NCBI RefSeq assembly: GCF_022458985.1
Contig: NC_061776.1
Span: 7,380,379 to 7,444,378, forward strand
Source of the DNA: Mugil cephalus
Lineage: Eukaryota > Chordata > Actinopteri > Mugiliformes > Mugilidae
DNA: 64,000 nt
Direction: 5' to 3'
Both the position numbers and the translations under genes were made by a program. Under the pieces are notes generated by a model, which saw only the letters and a list, made by a program, of their open reading frames with translations, made no database searches and was not told the DNA's origin. Below are positions 14,639 through 49,859 of this stretch, piece by piece. Each line of letters begins with the position of its first letter. The first letter of the stretch is position 1.

Positions 14639-14644
14639 AATAAA
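14639..14644 (+). terminator. Polyadenylation signal of eif3f
   Basis: AATAAA lies 73 nt after the eif3f stop codon, downstream of a T-run, and is followed within 30 nt by TG-rich sequence. The placement suits a short 3' UTR. Confidence 0.7.
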
Positions 14645-14962
14645 GACATTTAACAGTCATACAGTGTTCATTGCACCTCAGGTCCTTAATATGTTAAAGC
14701 TAATATGTTTAATTTTGAATTTATATTTCCCTCCACATTTGCAGCTGCATTGCATACTGAATACTTAATATATTTTTCACCTTGTGTCTCAAATAATTTA
14801 CAAATTTTCCCTGGAAAAAAAAAACAAATAGTTTTCTGAATGAGGTTGTGACTAAGTTCTCATGAATTAATTTTTATTTTGAGCACGTTTCCATCCGGCT
14901 GATGTGCACTAAACTTAATTTACATGTGACTCAAGACACAGAATTAAGCAGTAAAACTTGAT

Positions 14963-14968
14963 TTTATT
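14963..14968 (-). terminator. Polyadenylation signal of apoo
   Basis: TTTATT on the plus strand is AATAAA on the minus strand, about 250 nt past the apoo stop codon. With the eif3f signal at 14639-14644 this leaves about 320 bp between the two convergent transcripts. Confidence 0.6.
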
Positions 14969-15220
14969 GCAAGACTACATTAATATACATTCAAATCGAA
15001 AGCAGAAGTGAATCACTGACGATGCAAACCCGCTCCCACCCCCTCCCCCCATGCCCGGCCTGAGTTACGTGTGAAGCATAGTGCAAAGAGTGGGCATGGA
15101 AAAGTCACACAGATCACGGAGAGGCTGTTAAGTTAAATTATCAATCTACAGTACCCAGGTGAAAGCTGATGAATACTTTGTTATTATTGCTCAAGTTGTT
15201 GCAGGGTGACACTGAGGTCG

Positions 15221-15838
15221 TCACGGTTTAGTTTCCGGTTTAGTTTCCGAGCCGGGTCCCTTCTCAGCTTTGCTCCCCGGGTTCAGCATCTTCTCCAGGG
15301 CCGCGTAGCTCTGCACGGCGGTGTCGTACACGGAGTCTCCGGTTGACTTCGCGATGTCCGCAGCCTTCTCCGGGTAGTACATGGAGGTGCTGAGGGTCAT
15401 CAGGCCCGCCGGGTAGACGAGCTTCTTAAACCTGGAGCCTCTAGCCAGAAATAGTCCCACTACTCCGGTGAAGCCGATGACTCCCGCCCGGGGGTAGAAG
15501 TCCTTCGGGGGACTCTTCAAGTAGGCGTACGCGTCGTTCCCAAACTGGACGACACTTTGAACTTTGGGTTTAATTTTGTCGTATGTGTCCTGACACCAAG
15601 CGGCGTACGGCTCCACCGACTTCCGGAGGGTGGCGACACTGTCCTCCAGCTGACCCGCTTCAGGCTCCACGCGCCGGGACGCGTTGTGCAGAGGAGGAGG
15701 AGCGGTGTACAGGGACAGGTCGTCCAGGTTTAACGGGGCCGTGGCCTCTTTTTCCCCGTCACCAGTGGCGGCAGAGACGGTAACAGGCAGTAAAGTGAGC
15801 GCTCCCGGCATGGCACCGCTTCCCCTCACCTTCAACAT
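15221..15838 (-). CDS. apoo: MICOS complex subunit Mic26 (apolipoprotein O), single exon
   Basis: One uninterrupted 205-aa frame. Mic26 is an inner-mitochondrial-membrane subunit of the MICOS complex, which shapes crista junctions. The protein aligns along its length with vertebrate APOO: an N-terminal hydrophobic stretch (PGALTLLPVTVSAA), LDDLSLYT, EPYAAWCQDTYDKIKPKVQS, then the membrane region PRAGVIGFTGVVGLFLARGS followed by KKLVYPAGLMTLSTSMYYP. The chosen start MLKV matches human MFKV. Human APOO has several introns, whereas here none is present, so the locus may be a retrocopy or an intron-loss paralogue; the frame is intact and looks functional. A minus-strand ATG at 15852 opens a short upstream frame that overlaps the start out of phase. 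APOOL/Mic27 is the next best relative but fits less well. Confidence 0.88.
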   Translation of the reverse strand: MLKVRGSGAMPGALTLLPVTVSAATGDGEKEATAPLNLDDLSLYTAPPPLHNASRRVEPEAGQLEDSVATLRKSVEPYAAWCQDTYDKIKPKVQSVVQFGNDAYAYLKSPPKDFYPRAGVIGFTGVVGLFLARGSRFKKLVYPAGLMTLSTSMYYPEKAADIAKSTGDSVYDTAVQSYAALEKMLNPGSKAEKGPGSETKPETKP

Positions 15839-16261
15839 GATCCCTCTCGGCCATGCGCACTCACTACGGACTTAGTACGGAGTCCGCCGAGGGACAAAAG
15901 TCGCGACGCCGCCTTGTGGCCGGAAAACGCAGGAATTCTGTAGTTTTTTTTTTTATTTATTATTAATTTATTATTACTGTCAAAGGCACGTATCTAGATA
16001 CAATTTTTTTTACAAGTGTTATAAAATAAGCGAATTAAAATAAGTGAAAACACATGTGCAAAAATAGTCGCACAGTTGAACAAATAAAATAAATAAAGAC
16101 TTGAAAGAGCTGTATACACGGTGCACACGCCACTTCATTAGGTATACTAGTAACCTACTAACTACTACTACTACTAACACAAATGCATTCTAATATAATC
16201 TAAAGAAGACTAAATACATTAGTTACCCCCTTTAAACTGACCAAACCTTATTCCGCGGGCG

Positions 16262-16342
16262 CTGTAGCCTGATTATTATATTATATTATATTATATTATA
16301 TTATATTATACCTACCTGCCTGCCTGCCTGCCTGTCTGTCTA
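16262..16342. repeat. (ATATT)n followed by (CCTG)n microsatellite
   Basis: About eight TTATA-type pentamers (around 16273-16310) run directly into CCTG/TCTG tetramers (around 16311-16342). They lie between divergent apoo and dnaaf6. Confidence 0.8.
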
Positions 16343-16524
16343 TTGTATTTTTTTTCCTTCTTTCAAGGACATTTATCCATTATTATTCCTCCAAAACACG
16401 AGTACACGAATGTTAATTAATTAATTCATTTACGTGCAAATATACGTAATAAATAATAATAATATTTTTTTTTTTCTCATTCTGATTCAGCCGCACGTTT
16501 GTTGATTTGCTCGACGCACACGTT

Positions 16525-16577
16525 TGACGTCACTGGTTGCCATGGCAGACCGAGAGCCTGGTCGTCTCCTTGGAAAC
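16525..16577 (+). promoter_or_regulatory. CRE and paired X-box-like motifs upstream of dnaaf6
   Basis: A palindromic CRE, TGACGTCA, is at 16525-16532. GTTGCCATGGCAGA at 16536-16549 has a perfect first half of the RFX X-box consensus GTNRCC..RGYAAC and a partial second half. A second candidate, GTCTCCTTGGAAAC, at 16564-16577 deviates at one position in each half. RFX factors drive ciliary and dynein-assembly genes, so the motif class fits dnaaf6. Function is inferred. Confidence 0.5.
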
Positions 16578-16739
16578 GGGAAGCGTCAACAGAAATTAGA
16601 AGTGTAGTTTCTTAGTTATTGTTTACGTACTTTCTCTCTTATACCTGCTGCAGTTTTAGTGTGGTAGTAATAGGTAGCATTTGGAAGGAAGTTCCAAAAA
16701 AAATAAAAGAAAGAAAAAAGAGTAGATTTAGTTTTCTGA

Positions 16740-18730
16740 ATGGAGTGTCTTGGAGTATCATCTTTCCAGAACCTAAAGGCTCTTTCTGACCTGTTATCAA
16801 CTCAGCAGGAGAAGGAGGAGGATGAAGACTGTGGAGTAAGACTTGCACACACTCATATGCACACAATTTTATATAGTCATATATATAGTCCCTTTATCTT
16901 TGAACATAAAGCCTAATAATTTGTTTCTGCAGGTTTGTGTTTGCTTCACAGTGACTGCAGAATCAGTCTGAACTACAGAATAAATAAGTTAGAATAAAGT
17001 TTTTTTGTAATTTCGACAATAACATTTCAACAGAATGTGACTGCATGCGCACGGTTGGGTCCAGGACACATTGGCCCCTCAGCCAAACAGGATAAAACGG
17101 GTAATGCTTTATAATTCTCCACCATAATTCTTCAGAATGATAAAAATACAACTGTATGAACTCATTTTGCATTATGTGTTTGTTTAGCGTCCACTGTCTA
17201 CACAAAGAAGAACAGCAAAGATATCTGGAGTGAGGAAGAGGTGGCCGAGGGCTCCCATTACGATGACCTGACTGACCCACGGCCTCAACCTGAGTAAGAC
17301 TGTAGGGAAGAAACAAACATGTACAAAATGATAAAGAGTTTAATGAGGCTAAAACACATCCTGTGCTTATTTGAGCAAAACATTGAACCCAGCATTGCCT
17401 CATGATGAGATTATTTATGACAAATACTTGTCATACAAACCATGCAGCGCTACTGCGGTTTGTTTTGGTGGTTCTCATGTGATGTCCAGTGATTTTAATG
17501 AGCTCATATTTGTCTTTATTGATGTGTTTTTGTGTTATTTATAACTTCTTTGTGCAGGTATGAAATAATCCTGAAGCAGAGTGTAGGTACCGAGGATCTG
17601 TTCTTGGGCTTAAGCAGAAAGGACCCGTCCTCAATGTGCTGTGAAGCCATGCTGGTAACCTTTTTATATTACGCTAAATGCACAAATAAAATAAACAAGA
17701 ATGTGATCAGGGAATGTTTTTTGACATATTTCTGACAAAATCAGGTGTTTGCAGAAAATGTATTTCAGGAACTAGATAGTTTTAGTCTCAGGAATCATCT
17801 GTCCAACAGTATGAGGAGCACACATTAATGATAATGATTAAGTGTGAACATTTACAAAATTGGATCAAACTTAAATCAAGAAAACTGCAAATCAAAACCA
17901 GAAAGATAATTTCAGTACTTCTCAGCCTATGATTCACATATAACACCGATATGATGTTGGAAAACCAACCACCTCCTGCTGAGGTTGTTCAGTGCAGATG
18001 TAGCTGTGGGGATGAAGCTCTCGGCAAACCGCATCCTTTTGCATGTTATTTGTCTGCATCAGATACTGGAGGGAGGAGACTGAAACATGGGTTGAGTGGG
18101 TGGCAATGGTCATGTGCTATTGTCAGGGCTTTTCACTTTATGGCAGAGTTAACTAAAGTTAGAGGTTGGGAGCGGGGAGGCCGATCATTTTGGGGCATGC
18201 ATGGGTGATTTTAAGTTGTCTGTTTCCATTGGTGTTAGGGAGCATTGTGAAGAAACAGGTGGCACAGTGCCTGCTTCAGATAAGTGACTTTATCAAAATC
18301 CTCCAATTACACCTGGAGCAAAAATGACTCTACAAAGTAAAAATTTGGAGCTTGTTTCCTTTCTGAATTAAAGATGAAAATGTGCACAATAATACAGAAT
18401 CACACTTTTTCCCCGCTCTTAGGTGAAAATCAAACTACCAGACACGAAAGCAACAGATGTGATCCTGGATGTCAAAGAAAAGTTCCTTGATCTACGGACG
18501 CCTAATTAGTGAGCTGCTTTGGAAACGTTCTCTTCACATCCTCCCCTGTCATATGAGACACATCCCTGACTCTTTAACCCGTCTTTCCTCACCTCTGCAG
18601 CAAACTGGGTCTCCATCTCCCCCATCCCGTCCACAGTCAGGAGGGAAAGGCCCAGTTCTTCAGCGAGAGGGAGGAACTGGAGGTGACTCTGCTCATGAAG
18701 CGGCCTATGGACTTTATCAACATGCAGTAA
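16740..18730 (+). CDS. dnaaf6: Dynein axonemal assembly factor 6 (PIH1 domain-containing 3)
   Basis: Six coding exons: 16740-16835, 17034-17100, 17188-17293, 17558-17654, 18423-18508 and 18601-18730. All are GT/AG and in frame, giving 193 aa (human 214). The product is a cytoplasmic HSP90 co-chaperone-type factor needed to pre-assemble outer and inner dynein arms of motile cilia. Residues matching human DNAAF6 include [89 protein letters not shown] and [17 protein letters not shown]. The PIH1/CS-like fold occupies the C-terminal half. The start is the first in-frame ATG whose product aligns with the family. An earlier ATG at 16542 lies inside the X-box-like motif and opens only a 21-codon frame. 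Confidence 0.95.
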
Positions 18731-18855
18731 GAAAGAAGAAGAGCTAAAGAGAGGAAGTTAACGCTAAACCTTGTTTTTTTTGGTTGAAAACAAACACATA
18801 TATATTTGTATTGATGTTACATGCGTTCATGTGCTCCAGCAGATGTTATTACAGT

Positions 18856-18861
18856 ATTAAA
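18856..18861 (+). terminator. Candidate polyadenylation signal of dnaaf6
   Basis: ATTAAA lies about 125 nt after the dnaaf6 stop codon and is followed by TCT/TG-rich sequence (TCTGGCTTGTTTTCTGG). Confidence 0.45.
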
Positions 18862-20975
18862 ATATGCATTTCTAATAATATCTGGCTTGTTTTCTGGATT
18901 ATCACTGGATATTTATAAATTTCCAGTAGTATACAGTTAATACCCTCCTTTTTTAGGAGGCGATATCATCACAGGATGCACTGATACACATACTGTATGG
19001 ATACACTATTTACATTTGTTGAAGTGTGCAGATGGCAAAGTCACTATGAGTCTTCTGGAAAATAATTAAACATATGTAATCATTTAAAGGACGGTTTAAT
19101 GACTCTCCGTTTAAGCTTACACACACTGAGGGCCAAAAGGCGAAGTGTGTGAACACTGATTATTTTATAAATCCTTATGGAAGCAGTACCTTTCCATAAT
19201 TGTGTGCGCTCACTGTACTGTTTGATCGACCCAAAAGAAATGTTTTCATCCTCAGAGCTTAGGAATAATCAATATAAATAATTATTTTTCTTTCTCAGTT
19301 GTTGGTCACTATTTACAGGTGTGCTGTTATTTGCTTTGCCTGAAAGGGATCTTAATAAATAAAGAACTGAAAATACAATACACTTCATTAGGTCCACAGG
19401 TGAACACAAATGCATTCTAATATAACAGTCCTGCACTAAATCCTCCTTCATGGTTGTTATAATCTTCAGATTGTGTTGAAACATCGTCAGAAAGGTGGAT
19501 GATCATTTTGCAGGACGTTGTTTATGGTGCTTTTTAATCAGACTCAGTTTACCACTAAAGTTGAAAACAGTGCTTTAAACGCCAGTATAGTTTCACTAAA
19601 GGATTCTTGATTCTAAATGACCAAAAGGTAGTTTACAACATAAATATTTGAGTAATTAGTTACTTCCCAGCACTGGTTAAAGGTGAAATAAACAGTAGAC
19701 GAATAGATGTGCTGTCTCATTATTCCCATGTAATTTCTCGTGCGTGTTCTGGGGCACGAGTGGAGCCAATCCAGTTCAATCCAACTTTATTTATAAAGCA
19801 CTTAAAAACAACCACAGGTACTAAAGCGCTGTACAGAAGAATAAATAAAAGACAAAACAACTTGCACAAGGCATAAATACAAGATGAATTAAAAAGACTT
19901 AAAACATAAGTAAATGTAGCTCTACAATAAGACAAAACAATAAAATAATAATAAAACAAAATGCCCCATAAGTTTTGCTGAAACAATAAGGTCAAAGAGA
20001 TGTTTTTCAAAGTGATCCACACATTTAACCCTAAACATCTGTATATGCAAAGGCTGAAAAGAGACATTTTGTGGAGATCTCAGGGAAACAGTGACTCACT
20101 TATTTTGGTTATGGGAGCTTACAAAATGTCTCTGGATTAGACTTCCACGTTATATTATGGATCACGTGTATTCTAGTTTTGTTTTATGTCGGAAAAATCT
20201 ATTAATTGGATAAGAAGAGATAAGAAAAGCATATATGAAAAGGATATAGACGGAAGAATAAAGTATAAATTCGCAGTTTGATGTGAATCGTTGTGTTATG
20301 TGATTTTTATTTTGACCAAAATTTTATATTCATCAATCCAAATGTTAACCTCTTAACATTCCAGCCTTTTTTGCAAGAAAAAAGCCTATTTAGGACATAT
20401 CCAGAGTAAACTGAATGCTGTTTATGAACATTTTAGAGCTCATGCATGGTCTCGGTCTCTTTTGAAAGCCAAGACTCTGAAGTTTCTATCATAGAAGTCA
20501 CAATCACTCTAAGTGGTTTTGTTCTGGAGTAATCAAAGTTGGCACACAGTTAAAAAAAACAAAAAACAAGTTGTTGGGTTCGCCTGGATTTTTTTGTTTC
20601 GAAAAAAAATGGTTGAATCCTACACTGACTTTTATCAATGACATCAGAAGAAAATGAAATGTGGCATTCAGCATTTACTCAAACACAACTCGTGTGTCTG
20701 ACAACCAAAAGCAATTCAAACCTATGATTTATTTTGCCATCGTCATGTTAATCCAAAAGGTGTGGATGACTAAGAACCTTTTACAGAAACATTTTCATGT
20801 AATAATTTGCTTTTCTCTATTGCACTTTCTGTTGTTACAGACACCCTGAGGTGTGTTTGTTTTGTTTTTTTGTACGTTTTGCAAGTATTATTCTTTGTTG
20901 TGATACTGTCTCAAAATCTGTGGATCATCCTCTGGTTGTGCCAGAGTACCACACCCCCGGGCATCGTTACCGCAG
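18862..20975. other. Intergenic region dnaaf6-pip4p1
   Basis: AT-rich sequence with no convincing gene. About 19765-19960 resembles the 3' tail of a teleost retroposon read on the minus strand (AACTTTATTTATAAAGCAC, then AAAGCGCTGTACAG). The rest shows no recognised structure. Confidence 0.5.
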
Positions 20976-21032
20976 CAGCAGCAGGAGGAGAAGGAGGAGG
21001 AGGAGGAGGAGGAGGAAGAGGAGGAGAGAAGA

Positions 21033-21063
<31 letters not shown>

Positions 21064-21158
21064 TGGCGATCACGTGACGCATTTCCGACACAACAACAGC
21101 ACCGTGTCCGTCTGCAATCTCCCTCCCCTCCTCATCCACCTCACGCCTCGCTCTCGGT
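20976..21158 (+). promoter_or_regulatory. pip4p1 promoter/5' UTR with CLEAR-type E-box and GGA/GGC repeats
   Basis: (GGA)n at about 20984-21028 and (GGC)n at about 21041-21060 precede ATCACGTGAC at 21069-21078. This matches nine of ten positions of the CLEAR consensus GTCACGTGAC bound by TFEB/TFE3. In mammals TMEM55B is a TFEB-responsive lysosomal gene. The element lies 81 bp before the ATG, so it may sit in the promoter or in the 5' UTR. Confidence 0.55.
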
Positions 21159-44360
<23,202 letters not shown>

Positions 44361-46984
44361 AGAGGAGGGGGGGGGTGGGGGTGGAGGCTGCTGGCGGCGG
44401 CGGCGGCGGCGGCGGTGGCGGCGGTGGCGGTGGCGAGGGGGGGGAGGGACGACTCACTTCCAACAACCCAAGTCAGGAGGAAAGATGGCTTTAAAGAAAA
44501 GAGAGAGGAAAAAAAAAAAAAACACAACGCAATATTTATTTAAATCAGCTCCATAAGGAAAAAAAAAGTCCTCCTCCTCCTCCTCCTCCTCCTCCTCCTT
44601 TTGTCCCGTTCCTTTTAGTCAAATGTGTTTCTAAAAAAAAACAAAAAAAAAAACTGGATGGTGGTGGCTGCGACTGCTCTATATCTATCGGTAATTATGA
44701 TGACGCGTATAGCCTAATGTACTGTTTATCTATTCTAATCTCGTGGCCAGTGTGGGGTTTTCATTTTAACATTTTTTAACCTCCTCTTCTCTCCTCCCGC
44801 CGCTGTTGATCATTTTTTCGGCTTCAAGTCTGTTCCCCTCTCGTTGTCGAGGGGCTCAGAGCTCCTTCTTAGGTGTGAATACTGTCCCTGTCACGGTTTT
44901 CTGAGGAACCCCTCCCTCTTTTTTCCCCTAACGCGACGTAAGCATCATTTTCAGCATTAAACTTTTAGAAACGAACAAAAAACAAAACGAAACAAAAGAA
45001 GTCAGATGAAGCTAACCAATCGATGCCAGCAGAAGACCACGTGGCTGGAGGGACGGCGGCCTCCCCCTGTGAATCAAAAAGACCAAGTAGGTGTTGAAAT
45101 GTGTCGGGAAAATTGAGAGCGCAGGTCGGCTGTGATGTTTCTGAAGTCGGTGTTCATGCTGAATTTATCTACTGACTTTAATCCAAAGCAGCTTGAAAGC
45201 CTTAAAAAACAAACAAAAAAACAACAAAAATAAAGAAAAACACACATTCGTTCATACTTCCGCAGCCACATGAACACACACACACACTGTAGCGCGACAG
45301 CAACAGGCTACGTGCTCAGAGCGCGGTTATTCAAAGGCGTCCCAGCCTCCGTCCTCAAAGACTCACCTGAGTCTCTCGTCTGTCCTCGTTTCGGTCGAAG
45401 GAAGAAGAAGAAGTAGAAGAAGTGACGCGAAACCACTTCACGTGAAAGCCTCATATTTTGTTGCGGCCTGATAAATGTGTAACCACACTTTTTTTTTTTG
45501 TTAATAAAGTCCTGGCTGTGTTTAAATGCCATATCTCCAGCGAACGTATCATTAACGGCGCAGCTCGGCGAAACGCGTCTGTTGTGAAAGACGCGACGGA
45601 ATATAAAACGCGACGTTCTGAACGCCGTTCCTGCCTCTGGGTCTCCAGGGGTTTGGCTTTTTGTTGTCGGCTGTGTGTTATCAGACTAACAAAATGCTAC
45701 GCTGCGTTTGTCTCGGCGCGGGGGGAATCAGATCAGAGACGAGTCGTACAGAAGCTCTGGAGATTCTGCATCTGAGCGGTTGAATTTTTAGGGACGGAGG
45801 CTGGTTTGGTGATCGTCGTCGAGCTACGTTTGTGCTTCCGCGTCTGATCTTTGACGTTAGCGGGACGTGGCTCCTGGACCCAAATACTTGCTACGTGCTA
45901 CCAAAATGATTTTCCTAGCTTCTCCCTTCCCAAAAAAACAAAAAAAGAAAAGAAAACCATCTAATTGGTCTTGTTTTTTCTTTCATACGTCGCAGCGTTG
46001 TTCAGCATTTATTAGCTCCAGTTGTTAGCCGCCATTCTTTGAAGTGCAGAAAGGATCATTCCACTAAAACGCAAAGCGGCGACTGGTCGGCCGCGTTGCG
46101 TTTACGTCACAAGCGAGTGGAAATGACCTGAAGCTAATAAATGTTGTCCTTCTTCTTCTCTGGCTGCTGAGACACGTGAACCCTGCATTTGAAAAACCGA
46201 TCACGTCGTTGCTTTTTTTCCGTGGAGATGCTCGTCAGGCTACGCCATCAACACGACTACAAATTAAACTCGAGGCCGGCGGAAGATACAAACACACACA
46301 CTGTCCCGTAACCCGTCTGTGGTGGTTCTGAATGTGGTAGCAATTATTATTTTTGTTTTTCTGTTCATCTTTTTTTTTTTTTTTTTCTGTAAATATATTT
46401 GTTGTTCGTGTACAATGGAAGTGACTAAAATTATTTTGCACTCCGAGCTTAACACTACTGCTGTGATCGACGTTTTATTCGTTGTTTTTAAGAAGGTTAT
46501 TTTTTTGCAGCTCTTCACCTGTTGATTAACTTAACTAACCCAGTTACGCCTCCGGGACGCCAGGTCGTGTCTGAACCTTAATCACACACACACACACACA
46601 CACACAAACATCAATGAAACTTGACAACTGAATCACATTCCCAAGCGAACAACGCAAACACGCAACCAGCACCTTATACAGTAGTGAGAAAACACCGCAT
46701 ACACCAAGTAAAGATGATATGAAGTTAAGACGGTGCATATGGATGTGTCATGTTATTTATTATACACACTGCAGAGTAGGGTCACCTGAACAGTTTTACC
46801 GTCTTACAATCTTATTTATTGTGGAGGAAGATTATTCCATCGTGTCGCTCCAAGGGCATTTCTTTATTCCTTTTCCTTTCACTACAACAACCTGCCAGTT
46901 GCAAACTATGGTCAGTGGGAATAAAAGTAGAATAAAATGAGATTATAGGACAGGATTCGACATGAAGTGACTTGTTTAAGGGGA

Positions 46985-47019
<35 letters not shown>

Positions 47020-47130
47020 AGTGGAGTGATCATGTTTTATCCATGACTGCAAAGAATTTAATCATGTTTAACGCCAATAATCGAGAACCTGGCTGATGCT
47101 CTTTTCAGAGTTTGTTTACACTCAAATAAA
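44361..47130 (+). other. Probable 3' UTR of pip4p1
   Basis: Directly after the stop codon come G-runs and a GGC/GGT tract (about 44388-44440), then (TCC)n at about 44571-44599. AATAAA hexamers occur at 45229-45234, 45503-45508 and 47125-47130. The last sits in TCAAATAAAGACATGATGAT and would give a 2.8-kb UTR. A (CA)n tract is at about 46586-46605, and a T-run of about 30 lies near 46988-47018. The end point is inferred. Confidence 0.45.
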
Positions 47131-49859
47131 GACATGATGATGTACAAAACAAGTGGCATGACTCATTGCTTTTTTTTCTTTTATTTACTGGTGAAAAAAA
47201 AAAGGTGGTTCCTTTACTTGAACATAAATACTGCTTTTTACTGTTTTACAGTTTTCATACTCGTACATTTTACACTCTTTATCTTTTAGTTTCAGCTAAT
47301 TATTCAGCTGTACTTACTAATCAAACTTACACCTTTTAACAAGTTACTAATGACTTGGCAAACAGTTTGATACTCTTAACTAATTATTTTAGCTTTTATC
47401 TGTTATTTTTAGCTACTTCAGGCCATGTTTTCATTACTTTTAGCCAAACAGTTTATCTTGGCATTTCAGACATTTACTTTAGCTTTTTTTTATTTTTAGT
47501 TTTCCCTTTACTACTGTGAACCATTTTAGATGGATTAACATTTTATTTCCACCATTCAATTTTTATACAACTATTTAAAATGATCTATTACTCTTTGGTA
47601 TCATCAAAAAAATCTTAACCCTTAAGCATCCTTAAATTTTAAATCTGATGCCACACGAAAACTAATAATCCAAACAAGTCAGTATTTTAGATAATCTTGG
47701 TCATACCCAATGCTGACCTGAAAAAAATATCCCAACCACTCACCGTTAGTTTTATGGAAAATAGCAAATTTTTGGTGTTTTTTTTTTTTTGTTCGTAAAA
47801 ACAGCAGTGACTTCAAGTAAAAGTAACAAAGTGGCTTTAAATGGGTTTAAATTCCTCAAAATAACTGAATTTTTGGTAGTTTTGTAAAGTGCTGAAGTGG
47901 TTTAAGAGATTTATGCAGAAAAAAAAAAACAAAAAAAAATATTAATCCGTTAAGTTTTTGTATCAGTTTGTGGACGAGGACGTTTTTGTCTGCAAAGGTT
48001 ACAAGAGGATTCAGTTGACGTATTAGAATGATTTTTTTTGAATTTCAAAATTTGTGTAGAGATAGACGAGACCAAATGATGATTTGTTTTTATATTTCAT
48101 CAAGCTTAACAGCTATTATTACACTTTCTTAGCTAACCATTTCAGCTGTATGTTATGTTAGCTTATCATTTGAACTCATCTATAACTTTTAGCTTAGCTC
48201 GATTTAAGCTAGCTAGCTTTTTCAGTCTATGTCAACGGTTTATACATTTCATCCATGCTAACATTTCAGTCATTGTCTATGCTAACCTTATGCACTATGT
48301 TACCTGTGCTCAAACTATGAACAGTTAGTTAGTTAGCTAGAGAATTTCAACTATTTATCCATGACTTGTGGCCATCAATTTTAACTCTTTAAACTAACTT
48401 AACTATCCAAAGGCAAGGCAGCTTCGTTGCCATCCATTAAACTTTCACCCTCGCTCTATTTTTATTTTTTTTATTTTTTTATCATTTTTTTATATATATA
48501 TATCTCCGTTACACAAAAGCATGGACTAAAACTAATAATTTAAATGTAAATCTGAGCATATACTGTACGTTTCTGTTCATAAAATGATCATTTGTGATCC
48601 GAACCCCAAACAAATCACAATTCACACATATCCTGGGAGACAATGAGATAATGTTGGTGACAGAAACCTATCATCAAAACTGTCACTATTTTCACAAAAT
48701 TGGATAATCACTACTTTTTTTAATGTGAGTTCTATCAAACCATAAAGACTTTAAGTCTTTGTTCTTTAAAAGAGGCGGCACTTAGTTTCTGCCTTGCTCC
48801 GTTTTAAATCTCTCGTCCCACTTTCTCTTATTCTGAGAAAAATGCTGGAAAGAGGCTCATCATTTTCTCACACCACTTGGCCCCTGTCGGCCTCTTGAGT
48901 TTCATGCGGATATATTTTTTGCCTGGACACAAAGAGATGGAGGGATTAAGGACATTGAGAAACCTTTCAGAAACCACAGCTCCCTGGAGGGCAGCGCGAA
49001 CCAGGGAGGCTGAAAGAGACCAGAAAGTGGAGGGTAAAGGGGCAAAAAAAAGAGAAAGACAATGGTCATATAACCTTCTGGTTTTAAGTAAAAGGACATT
49101 CACTCTCGTTCTGTAACGCAATAACATACACACGGATCTCACATGAATACGCACTCCTACTCGAAGTGCTTCGGGGGATCTTTATTCAAATTTTATTGAC
49201 TTAATTTTTCATTCATGAAATTATACTGCTTTACCTCCGCAGGGACTGCTCCTGTCTCTGCTCTCCACTTTTGTTCTCTCTTTGCCATCTTGACAGTTTT
49301 CCCCCCGTGAGGCGCTTCGGTGACAATTCGGCTGATGTGGGACTCATAAAATAGGAAGAGGCAGGAAGGAGAGAGGAAATCTCAGATGGTGTAAATCACT
49401 GTCTTCTTATTTGTTCCTCTGTCGGGTTATGACGACCGCCACTGCCTTCAGTTTGACTTGTGCAGACGGTGTATGAACTGTAGTTTCTTTATTATTGCGA
49501 ACGATGTTTCCTGCACAGCTGCTTTATTTGAAAAAAGCAGTTATTAGGAAAAATAGCTTGTTTTAACCTCTTTTTTTTTTAACAGGGTGACACGACCCTT
49601 TTAAAACACAGTAGTACAGTAATTTCTGCATTTGAATGCTAATGGATTCTGGCGTCATGTGCATTTGTCAGAGCCACCTTTTTGTTTTGGATGCAATTTG
49701 TCATTTTTAGGTCAGAATTCAGTGTGAAGAGAGGATGCAGCCTGACGAACAGACTGTGTAAAATACCCTAAAGGATAAAAAATATGCATTTATGTGACAT
49801 AAATACAAGTTTTAAGGAGAAAAAAAAACATTAATCCCTGCGTAGAATATGTCATAAAT
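47131..49859. other. Gene-poor AT-rich stretch
   Basis: No convincing gene. TTTAGCTTTT- and TAGC-rich sequence fills about 47220-48370 and an (AT)n run lies near 48490. A minus-strand 108-aa frame at 48828-49154 has a fair acceptor-like site but no recognisable family and is treated as chance. Confidence 0.4.

Noticed and set aside
16542-16607. ATG opening a 21-codon frame as the dnaaf6 start
   Set aside because: Its product does not align with DNAAF6 and it stops before the first conserved exon; the ATG at 16740 gives the family N-terminus.
48828-49154. Minus-strand frame with acceptor-like site and KKYIRMKLKRPTGAKWCEK
   Set aside because: No family recognised, no partner exons and no good donor; kept only as part of the gene-poor description.
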